A DNA stretch of 64,000 nucleotides from Planctomicrobium piriforme (GTDB taxonomy: Bacteria; Planctomycetota; Planctomycetia; Planctomycetales; Planctomycetaceae), in assembly GCF_900113665.1 (NCBI RefSeq), contig NZ_FOQD01000018.1, positions 81,932 through 145,931 of the forward strand. Direction: 5' to 3'. This document shows, piece by piece, positions 32,673 to 39,490 of the stretch. Made by a program: the position numbers and the translations under genes. Numbering within the stretch: the stretch's first letter is position 1; every line of letters begins with the position of its first letter. A model generated the notes under the pieces. The model worked only from the letters and a program-made list of their open reading frames with translations. It was not told where the DNA came from and made no database searches.

Positions 32673-32918
32673 TTACCTGGCCCTGAGTTCGTGGATTTCG
32701 GCCTGCAGAGATTTCACCTGAGCTTCCAGATTTTTCAGTCGCTTCGAGAAAGCAGCCAACATGGAGCCCGTGTTCCATTGCGGGTCTGCAAGGTGAGCGG
32801 CTTCCTCTTCTGCTTGTGCGTGCTTCAGGTACTCGTCCTGCTCAGGTGTCGTGGCGACGGATCTCACGCCTTCGCGAGCCGCTCTGAGTTGTTCGGGAGT
32901 CGGTTGAAATCCGGCCAT
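32673..32918 (-). CDS. Small coiled-coil protein paired with a DUF4258-like gene
   Basis: 81 residues from ATG 32918, which begins 1 bp after the stop of the preceding gene, so the two are translationally linked. FQPTPEQLRAAREG is followed by a charged middle and a C-terminal heptad coiled coil (LAAFSKRLKNLEAQVKSLQA). No family is recognised. Its size and placement suit an antitoxin or accessory partner, but that is inference. Confidence 0.55.
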   Translation of the reverse strand: MAGFQPTPEQLRAAREGVRSVATTPEQDEYLKHAQAEEEAAHLADPQWNTGSMLAAFSKRLKNLEAQVKSLQAEIHELRAR

Positions 32919-32919
32919 C

Positions 32920-33171
32920 CTAGAGGTCCCTGTTCTCGAAGGCGGTGATCGGAATGATCGTCGTGTCGTCAAATTTTTCGTAAACGCATTTGATCCACCG
33001 ACCATCTTCCGTTTCGCCCTGTGTGGCGAACCGTTGCACATCGTTCACAACGTGACCGGTGGTTTCGTTTTCGGAATTGAGCATCACGAATTCGAAATCA
33101 TCCTGACTGACGCCGTGTTGAGAACACTTGTCAATCGCGCGAGTCGTCCAGATGTAAGCATACCAGGGCAT
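32920..33171 (-). CDS. DUF4258/BrnT-like small protein, putative toxin
   Basis: 83 residues from MPWYAYIWTTRAIDKCSQHG. Helix-plus-sheet pattern with HGVSQDDFEFVMLN, then DGRWIKCVYEKFDDTTIIPITAF, fits the DUF4258/BrnT-like RelE-fold proteins common in toxin-antitoxin loci. A longer frame runs to 33252 but lacks support. The gene 1 bp downstream would be its partner. RNase activity is not shown; weak similarity only. Confidence 0.55.
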   Translation of the reverse strand: MPWYAYIWTTRAIDKCSQHGVSQDDFEFVMLNSENETTGHVVNDVQRFATQGETEDGRWIKCVYEKFDDTTIIPITAFENRDL

Positions 33172-33322
33172 GGTGCGTGTCCTGAATGTGATTACATCGG
33201 ATGTCGCGACAGTTTCAAATGCTGCCGATGATTGAAACGAATGCCGTCCCAACCACTATACACTTTCACACTTCGATCTCAATACTCTGTATCGTTCTGT
33301 GAATCATCACACTTTTTGAACA

Positions 33323-33808
33323 TCAACCGCGAATCGCGGCTTCGATGGCGGCGATGTCGATCTTTGTCATTTCCATCATTGCCTCGAAAGCACGCTTGGC
33401 GATGGCGGGGTCGGGACTGGTGACCGCGTTCACTAAAACCTCTGGCGAGATCTGCCAGGAGATGCCCCAACGATCTTTGCACCAGCCGCAGGCGCTCGCT
33501 TGTCCGCCATTGCCGATGATAGCATCCCAATAGCGATCCGTTTCCGCCTGGTCGACCGTGGAGACCTGAAACGAGAACGCTTCGTTGTGTTTGAAGGCCG
33601 GACCGCCGTTGAGACCGAGACAGGGGATGCCCATCACCGTGAACTCGACGGTGAGCAGATCCCCTTCCTTTCCGGAAGGAAAATCTCCCGGTGCCCGGTG
33701 GAGCGCATCGACGGAAGAATTGGGGAACGTCTTTGCATAAAACCGCGCCGCGTCCTCCGCATCGCCGTTGTACCACAGGCAGATCGTGTTCTTCGCTTTT
33801 TTCGGCAT
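33323..33808 (-). CDS. VOC family protein (PhnB/3-demethylubiquinone methyltransferase-like fold)
   Basis: 161 residues from ATG 33808, preceded by GGGAGAGG. It has the PhnB-like VOC pattern: ICLWYNGDAEDAARFYAKTF, LTVEFTVMGIPCLGLNGGP and a C-terminal CGWCKDRWGISWQISP. VOC proteins are metal-dependent lyases, dioxygenases or resistance proteins, and this subgroup is mostly uncharacterised. The upstream frame is open to 34153 but reads as unrelated sequence including a degenerate repeat. Confidence 0.85.
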   Translation of the reverse strand: MPKKAKNTICLWYNGDAEDAARFYAKTFPNSSVDALHRAPGDFPSGKEGDLLTVEFTVMGIPCLGLNGGPAFKHNEAFSFQVSTVDQAETDRYWDAIIGNGGQASACGWCKDRWGISWQISPEVLVNAVTSPDPAIAKRAFEAMMEMTKIDIAAIEAAIRG

Positions 33809-33852
33809 CTCGCCTCTCCCGGATGTTGAACAGTCTGATGTCGGTGACTCTG

Positions 33853-33978
33853 CTGCGGTGGGAGGAGGTTTAATCGCAAAGCGGCAACCCTGCCCTCCTG
33901 CTTGGCCTGATCCTGATGAAGTGCGGCAGAGTATGGACGCCAGCCATGCACTCCGCTTCAGACCCCGCTGCCGAGCCG
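33853..33978. repeat. Possible degenerate third copy of the MITE-like element
   Basis: AATCGCAAAGCGG...CCCTGCC near 33873-33896 and CCATGCACTCCGCTTCAGAC near 33943-33962 resemble the left and right ends of copies A and B in the same order and spacing class. The terminal arms no longer pair well. Low confidence. Confidence 0.35.
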
Positions 33979-34104
33979 GCTGGGAGATTTTCAACGTATT
34001 GCGAGATCGCATCTCATGAAAGTGTCGCGTCCTGGCGGCATTGAAATTCAGTCTTTCATGTCGATTTGGCATCCACACTCCGCCGCACTTCCCATGGACC
34101 GGGG

Positions 34105-34827
34105 CTAGCTCGCGAACTCGGCGTTGTGATGCACGTCCTGCACGTCTTCGCAATCGTGCAGCATATTCATGAACTTGTCGAACAGCGGCCGATCGTCCGG
34201 ACTGATGGTTTTGTTGCTCTGAGGGAACAGTGTGATCTCCTGAGCTTCCAGTTCCAGGCCGGGGAAGGCTTCCAGCAGCGCACCCCTGGCTTTGTAGAGT
34301 TCACTCGGAGGCGCAAAGACGGTAATGGAACCATCCTTGGACTCGACGTCGGTGACGTTGACGTCGGCATTCAACAACGCTTCCAGCACCTGATCTTCGT
34401 TGTCCCCCTTGAACGACAGCACCGCCAGTTCGTCGAACCACAGGGCGACGGAACCGGTTGCTCCCAGTTTGGAACCGGTCTTGGTGAAACAGGCGCGGAC
34501 TTCCGAGATCGTCCGCTGATTGTTATCCGTCAAACAATCAATGATGACCATGCAGCCGCCTGGCCCGAACCCTTCGTAACGGGCGGGTGCGAAGTTCTCA
34601 CCGCCGGCGCCGCGGGCCTTCTGAATGGCCTTTTCAATCACATGGGCAGGCACCTGATCCCGCTTGGCTTTTTCAATCAAACTTCGCAATGCAGGATTGC
34701 CTTCGGGGTCGGCAACGCCGTTCTTCGCCGCGACATACACCTGTTTGCCGTATTTGGAGTACAGCTTCGATTTGTGAGCTGCAGTCTTGAAGATCGCATT
34801 CTTGCGATTCTCGAAATCTCTCCCCAT
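34105..34827 (-). CDS. YebC/PmpR family DNA-binding regulator or translation factor
   Basis: 240 residues from MGRDFENRKNAIFKTAAHKS, with GAGGAGCAGG upstream. The three-domain TACO1/YebC pattern is clear: NPALRSLIEKAKRDQVPAHV, GFGPGGCMVIIDCLTDN and the C-terminal LFDKFMNMLHDCEDVQDVHH. YebC proteins have been reported as transcription regulators, and TACO1/YebC also as ribosome-associated factors relieving proline stalls. An earlier in-frame ATG at 34887 would add 20 unlikely residues. Confidence 0.92.
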   Translation of the reverse strand: MGRDFENRKNAIFKTAAHKSKLYSKYGKQVYVAAKNGVADPEGNPALRSLIEKAKRDQVPAHVIEKAIQKARGAGGENFAPARYEGFGPGGCMVIIDCLTDNNQRTISEVRACFTKTGSKLGATGSVALWFDELAVLSFKGDNEDQVLEALLNADVNVTDVESKDGSITVFAPPSELYKARGALLEAFPGLELEAQEITLFPQSNKTISPDDRPLFDKFMNMLHDCEDVQDVHHNAEFAS

Positions 34828-35456
34828 CACCTGCTCCTCTTCGTCTTCTTGGCGAGGCCTGATTGCATGGAACGCCTTCGACTCCATGGATATCAGGCTC
34901 GAATCGCAATCAGTCCTGACAGTACCGATTTGACTCAGGGGCGGCTAGCGAAAGGCCAGTCAGTGGCCCCGTTCGACATTCCCTCGCTTTGCGCGACTGT
35001 CGGCTTCGCCAGACTGGCCTGCAGGCATCGTTTGTCGATTATTCGCAGATTGCAGCAAAAAGACGAGCGCCGCGGCTCTTCCGGCCAGATGAAAACGGGT
35101 CTTCATCAGTCAGCAGCCAGCCGTTCCAGTTCAACGCGGACGGCACTATGTTCGCCTGCTAGGGAGATCAGGTTGGCCTGCGGAGACGCCATGTGGTAAC
35201 GCCGGGTGACATCACTCTCCCGAAACAGCTCAAAGAAGTCTTTGACCGACGCTGGCCTGACTCTGAGCTTGAACGGCCGTATGTCAAAATTCACTTCAAT
35301 CAGAAGGCACCGCGAGAGTGCATGCAGGAGAAAAAGGCAAAGAGAGATTTGACGCGAGTTTACCTCAGTGATCGTCTCCGAAATTGAGACAGAAAAAAAC
35401 CGTCTGCTGCAACCTGTTGCTGGAACAGAAGTCGCAGGTGACGGTTTACTTCGAAG
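34828..35456. other. Gene-poor stretch between yebC-like gene and tRNA-Ser
   Basis: 629 bp with only short unsupported ORFs (the best, 35193-35387 plus strand, has no recognisable motif). GGCCAGTC-type words recur around 34940-35015 in both orientations, perhaps a decayed repeat. I see no RNA gene or terminator here. Confidence 0.45.
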
Positions 35457-35541
35457 CGGAGAGGGTGGGATTTGAACCCACGAGCCCTTGCGGGCTGCCG
35501 GTTTTCAAGACCGGTGCATTCAGCCGCTCTGCCACCTCTCC
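35457..35541 (-). tRNA. tRNA-Ser(UGA)
   Basis: 85 nt. Acceptor arm GGAGAGG (35535-35541) pairs with CCTCTCC (35458-35464), discriminator G at 35457. The anticodon loop reads CTTGAAA, giving UGA. A long variable arm (CAGCCCGCAAGGGCTC) and T-arm GTGGGTTCAAATCCCAC confirm serine class. No CCA is encoded. The 5' half is repeated at 39332-39372. Confidence 0.96.
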
Positions 35542-35543
35542 GG
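35503..35543. repeat. Putative attachment-site repeat inside tRNA-Ser (left)
   Basis: 41 bp covering the tRNA-Ser 5' half, from the anticodon loop to 2 bp beyond the 5' end. It is identical to 39332-39372 in the same orientation. The integrase gene lies next to this copy, 145 bp away, the usual layout for a tRNA-site integrating element. Confidence 0.8.
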
Positions 35544-35687
35544 CTGCACGACGGACGCAGTGACGTCTAATTGACGACACATGCCCTCGTGTGATATACT
35601 ACTGCTCGATACAACCCATTGGCCCTCAAAGGGTTGCGTCCGATGAGGGCTGATGCCACACCCACCCTTGGATTCAGGAGGTGCCGC

Positions 35688-36677
35688 ATGGCCGAGCAGT
35701 CTACCAGACCCACCCGTTCTCGCAAAGTTCGGCGATCAAAAGCCAAATGGAAAGAGGGGCGACCGCCCTGCCCTTTCCCCGACTTCCCACTTTCTCCGCA
35801 CGCCACTGGCACATGGTGCAAGAAGATCGGCGGCAAGATCCATCACTTCGGCAGATGGGCACGCAAAGTCAGCGGGAAGCTGCAACGAGTCCCTGGCGAC
35901 GGCTGGGAAGACGCTCTCAGGCTCTACAAGATTCAGGTCGAGGCCATTGTCACCGGCAAGCCTAAGCCAATTCCCAGCGAACAACTGACGGTCGGGCAAC
36001 TCTGCAACCAGTTCTATACGGCGAAGAAGCGAAGATTCGACGCCGGAGAAATCACCGCCCGAGCTTTCGGGGACTACTGCCGCACGACCGACATGATCGT
36101 CGCCCACTTCGGAACCAATGGTCTGGTCGTCGAGCTGACGCCTGCCGACTTCGAGCGGCTGCGGTCTGTCATGGCGAAACGCTGGGGGCCGGTCCGGCTG
36201 GGCAATGAGATCGGGCGAGTCCGGTCTGTGTTCAAATACGCAGCCGACTACCGGCTCATCGAGCGACCTGTTCACTTCGGCAATGAGTTCGTCAAACCGA
36301 AGATGGCCGTCGTGCGACGACATAAGCGGACCAGCGGCCGAACGAAGGTGCTGGAAGCAAATGAGCTCCGGCAACTCATCGCAGCAGCGGATCAGCCCCT
36401 CAAGGCGATGATCCTACTGGGGCTGAACTGCGGCTACGGCAATCACGATATCGCCGGCCTGCCCTTATCGGCGTTGGATCTCGATCGTGGATGGAGCGAT
36501 TTCCCGCGACCGAAGACTGAGATCGACCGCCGCTGTCCGTTATGGTCGGAGACGCTCTCCGCGTTAGCGGACGCAATCGCAATGCGTCCCAAGGCCCGGA
36601 GGCAGGAGGACGACGGGCTGTGCTTCCTGTCTCCGCCTACGAGCGCGACGGATATAATAATACTTCAGATTCCCTAG
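35688..36677 (+). pseudogene. Tyrosine recombinase/integrase, C-terminus missing
   Basis: 330 codons from ATG 35688 with Shine-Dalgarno CAGGAGG; an earlier frame opens at 35619. A basic N-terminus, a SAM-like core-binding domain (LTVGQLCNQFYTAKKRRFDA) and the start of the catalytic domain (KAMILLGLNCGYGNHDIAGL, then FPRPKTEIDRRCPLW) are planctomycete phage-integrase-like. After GLCFLS the sequence departs and stops at 36677. The HxxR box, second His and nucleophile Tyr are therefore lost. The break coincides with entry into the toxin reading frame, so recombination or deletion removed the end. Catalytically dead as it stands. Confidence 0.8.
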
Positions 36678-38425
36678 CCATCAACGGCGGGTACGACCTC
36701 ACCTGGATTAACGGTGAGCTGCAGACCAGCCAGAGCCGATACCTCCGCGCGGAGACTACCTCCGCTGGGTCCACCTCGGACGACAACTACAACTCCGACA
36801 ACGAAGCCGAGAACTTCGCGAATGACACCGATTTTATATCTGGTGGAGACTTTAGTGACGATGCATCCAGCTTTTTAGGTGATTTGAGTACCACCTTAGT
36901 GGGATATGACGCGCCGGGTCAGTTCCTCCACGGCGTCGGCGACAGCAATGACGCTCCGACCCAAACCAAGTTCGACAGTTGGACCAACGAACTCAACGGT
37001 GAATACTCCGAGTATTCGGAGTGGTCTGATGGTCATTGGGTGCAAGATACTTGGGCCGACGACACCAAGGCGAACCATATTGACCACCAGGAAGGACAGC
37101 TCGCGACCGGAGCTTCGGACGGCGGCAATCTGAACAAGGTCAACCAGGCCGTCGCCAACGCCGGCCCACCAGCTCAACCGACGCAAACACCCGCCGGCGA
37201 CAAGATCGATGACAAGAAAGAGGATACGGACCCTGGTGCTGGTGACGGTAAAACGCCGGAAATGGATCAGTCGGATGAGGCGAAGGATCACGTCGAACAA
37301 CGAGTTCCCGGCGCTGATGTCAGCACGCCTCAACAGGTTGAAGACGACGCAAAAGCGAAAACCCAGGCAGTCGAAAACAAGCTCAGCGACGAGTCGATAA
37401 AGTACTATCGGGAACGCAATGCGTCGCTAACCTTGGCGATCTTGGACCAGCAAAAGAAGCTTGACCGTATCACAGATCCTGTGAAGCGAGCAGCGATTCA
37501 AGGGATCATTGATGATTTTCGTCGTCAGCTCCGTGAAAACTACGATGCGTTGAAGGAGTACTGCAAAACGGGCAGTGCCGCGAATGGAGTTGATCCGGTC
37601 GCGCAGTTGAAGTTCGACTCGAAACTGCTGCGGGTTCTGCAGAAAGCAATCGACTCTCCAAAGCTGTCGGCGGAAGTCAAAAGCAAGCTGAAAGAGCTGA
37701 CCGAGCCCACCGCGTTGTTGAAGATGGCAGGGTTCATGACGGCCTATGCCGCCGCACATGCCTCACCGCTGGCCCCTGGGTTGGTGGTGGTCGACGCCTA
37801 CTTCACGATCAGCGGCGGCATTGACATTGGCCTGGCGCTGCAGAAAATCTACCTTGAGGTCAACTCGGCGGTCGATGAAGACAGCCTCGATCAGGCGGCG
37901 AACGTCTTCATCGAAGAAGCCTCCGGGCCCCTCGCCGACGGCATTTTGTCAATTGCCCTGCTGGCCGCAGGCAAGGGAGCGGCGAAGTTTCACGAGAATT
38001 ATCAGATAACCTGGGACACCAAATCAAGAAGTGTCACACTCAGCAGCGGAGGACTGGGAGAACTCGACCGCCTAAAGATTGTTAAGCGAGATAATCCGGG
38101 AAAACTTACGTTTGACCCAGCGACCAACTCCTGGAAATCACCCGGCGGATTGATATATGGTCCAGACAAAAAATATGGCAATCGTGTTGAACACGTTCTG
38201 AATCATCTTTCAGATCCATCCAAATCATTATTTAATGTGGATCGCACCAAGCTTGTTGGCCTTCTTGATGAAGCATGGGCCAAAAAAGGAACACCTCTCC
38301 CGAAGGATCCAGGTGTCTACATAATCGACATGGGACGGGTTGTTGGAACTAAAGGTGAAACGAGAATAAGATTAGTCGTAATTCCAGGGACAAGCGAAGT
38401 AATTACTGCATATCCAATACACTGA
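36542..38425 (+). CDS. C-terminal portion of a polymorphic toxin with RNase-like tip
   Basis: A 627-codon frame whose first 30 or so codons overlap the integrase in another frame; real toxin sequence seems to begin near 36640. An acidic Ser/Asp/Asn-rich region (to about 150) is followed by a Pro/Asp-rich linker, a coiled coil (about 280-340) and a hydrophobic pre-toxin segment (about 395-470). The last 110 residues are a compact domain: GNRVEHVLNHLSDP, LLDEAWAKKG, YIIDMGRVVGTKGETRIRLV. That pattern resembles BECR/EndoU-like RNase tips of polymorphic toxins. The secretion and repeat part upstream is absent. A gene 15 bp downstream looks like the immunity partner. Toxin class is tentative. Confidence 0.6.
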   Translation: MVGDALRVSGRNRNASQGPEAGGRRAVLPVSAYERDGYNNTSDSLAINGGYDLTWINGELQTSQSRYLRAETTSAGSTSDDNYNSDNEAENFANDTDFISGGDFSDDASSFLGDLSTTLVGYDAPGQFLHGVGDSNDAPTQTKFDSWTNELNGEYSEYSEWSDGHWVQDTWADDTKANHIDHQEGQLATGASDGGNLNKVNQAVANAGPPAQPTQTPAGDKIDDKKEDTDPGAGDGKTPEMDQSDEAKDHVEQRVPGADVSTPQQVEDDAKAKTQAVENKLSDESIKYYRERNASLTLAILDQQKKLDRITDPVKRAAIQGIIDDFRRQLRENYDALKEYCKTGSAANGVDPVAQLKFDSKLLRVLQKAIDSPKLSAEVKSKLKELTEPTALLKMAGFMTAYAAAHASPLAPGLVVVDAYFTISGGIDIGLALQKIYLEVNSAVDEDSLDQAANVFIEEASGPLADGILSIALLAAGKGAAKFHENYQITWDTKSRSVTLSSGGLGELDRLKIVKRDNPGKLTFDPATNSWKSPGGLIYGPDKKYGNRVEHVLNHLSDPSKSLFNVDRTKLVGLLDEAWAKKGTPLPKDPGVYIIDMGRVVGTKGETRIRLVVIPGTSEVITAYPIH

Positions 38426-38440
38426 TCAGCGAGCACAGCT

Positions 38441-38653
38441 ATGCAATGTCCACGGTGTGATGGTCAAGGAATTGTCGAAAAACTGAGAGTGAGGAGCACG
38501 GGCGAAATACTGTATGTCTGCGATGAATGCGAAGCCACGTGGTTAGAAACTGAAAAAATCTCAATTGATTCATTTCGCGATTTTACAACCTACATGAGGT
38601 CAATTGGGCTGAAAGGGCTTTTGCCAGAGATAGAGATTATCACGTCCGAGTAA
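38441..38653 (+). CDS. Small zinc-ribbon-like protein, putative immunity factor
   Basis: 70 residues with two Cys pairs, CPRCDG (3-8) and CDECEATW (28-35), likely binding zinc, and an amphipathic C-terminus. It starts 15 bp after the toxin stop, shares its AT-richness and is followed by no further coding sequence. Small genes directly after a toxin tip usually encode the cognate inhibitor. The immunity role is inferred from position only. Confidence 0.55.
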   Translation: MQCPRCDGQGIVEKLRVRSTGEILYVCDECEATWLETEKISIDSFRDFTTYMRSIGLKGLLPEIEIITSE

Positions 38654-38755
38654 AATGGACGGCGGCGGGGTGGCAGGCAACGCCGTAGGGTCAAAAAACT
38701 CGGCCGAGGGTGTTGCAGGACAATTGTTCTTTGGCAATTGAACATCCAAACGGCT

Positions 38756-39130
38756 TCAGACCGGTGGGCGTGGGCTGCCCGCCTGCACGCACGCCGGCGT
38801 CTCATTCCTGGCATTGTTCACCTCACTCGACGCCGGCACCGTCTCAAACCTCTCCCACTCCCGCGACAGCACCAGCGACTTCAGGAACTCCGGTTCCGCC
38901 TTCGGACCAAAACAGGCACCCGACAGGCCCAACATTACCACCACCGGCATCCGGTCATGAATGGAACTCATCAACTGGTTTACGGACGTGGTGCTGATCG
39001 AGAACGACTCAATCGGCTGTTCCCGCTGGCTCCAGCGCTCCCACAGACCGGCCATGGCAAACGGCGCGTCATCAACCATGTGAATGTGAAACGGCTGCTT
39101 CTCTCTCCCAGCCCGCAGCCATTCATAGAA
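38756..39130 (-). pseudogene. 5'-truncated SRAP/YedK (HMCES-like) fragment
   Basis: The minus strand reads FYEWLRAGREKQPFHIH, then PFAMAGLWERW, then SISTTSVNQLMSSIHDRMPV and finally VNNARNETPACV. These are the C-terminal signatures of SOS-response-associated peptidases, which crosslink to abasic sites in single-stranded DNA. An in-frame TAG lies directly before FYEW, and the N-terminal half with catalytic Cys2 (MCGR) is absent. The stretch between DRMPV and REWERF is also scrambled. It is a remnant within the tRNA-Ser island. Confidence 0.75.
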
Positions 39131-39331
39131 CTAACTGGTCGGGACGTGTCATCACTTCCCCGGTACCACTTTTCTATCACCAACGGGAAGTGAGCGACAG
39201 TAAAGGAACAGAAAGAGTGGGTAGTATGTACTACTCAGGCCGATCAGAGCCGATCATGGGCGATCATGAATGAGATTCGCTCACTGCGTCAGAGGCCGTA
39301 TTTGACGGCACAGATTAGTGGCCCGGCAGTC

Positions 39332-39372
39332 TTTCAAGACCGGTGCATTCAGCCGCTCTGCCACCTCTCCGG
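39332..39372. repeat. Putative attachment-site repeat, tRNA-Ser 5'-half copy (right)
   Basis: 41 bp identical to 35503-35543 in direct orientation. The 3' half of the tRNA is missing here: leftward of the repeat the sequence is unrelated to a variable or T arm. It marks the right boundary of the island. Confidence 0.8.
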
Positions 39373-39490
39373 AGATTTGACGACGGCGTCTGGCGGAAGA
39401 CTATGAAACTCCGGGAACACCGTGCAAGTGTGACAGTGCTCGGGGCCGGGTGGTTCGAGAAATCCGCCTGATTGGTTGGTCTGAGACGGG

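Larger units (their letters stand above)
35503..39372. mobile_element. Remnant integrated island at tRNA-Ser(UGA)
   Basis: About 3.8 kb bounded by 41-bp direct repeats of the tRNA 5' half. Contents in order: truncated tyrosine integrase, C-terminal part of a polymorphic toxin, a small cysteine-pair protein, a 5'-truncated SRAP fragment and a short repeat-rich end. The 3' part of the toxin and its neighbour are visibly more AT-rich than the chromosome around them. Near the right end GTAGTA/TACTAC (39221-39234) and three GATCA-containing repeats (about 39241-39268) could be recombinase arm sites. The element looks decayed and immobile. Confidence 0.7.

Noticed and set aside
35193..35387. 64-codon plus-strand ORF between yebC and the tRNA
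   Set aside because: No ribosome site, motif or neighbour support.
35688..36677. Active integrase
   Set aside because: The frame ends before the HxxR box and catalytic tyrosine, so it cannot recombine DNA.
39332..39372. Second functional tRNA-Ser
   Set aside because: Only the 5' half is present; no variable arm, T-arm or acceptor 3' strand.
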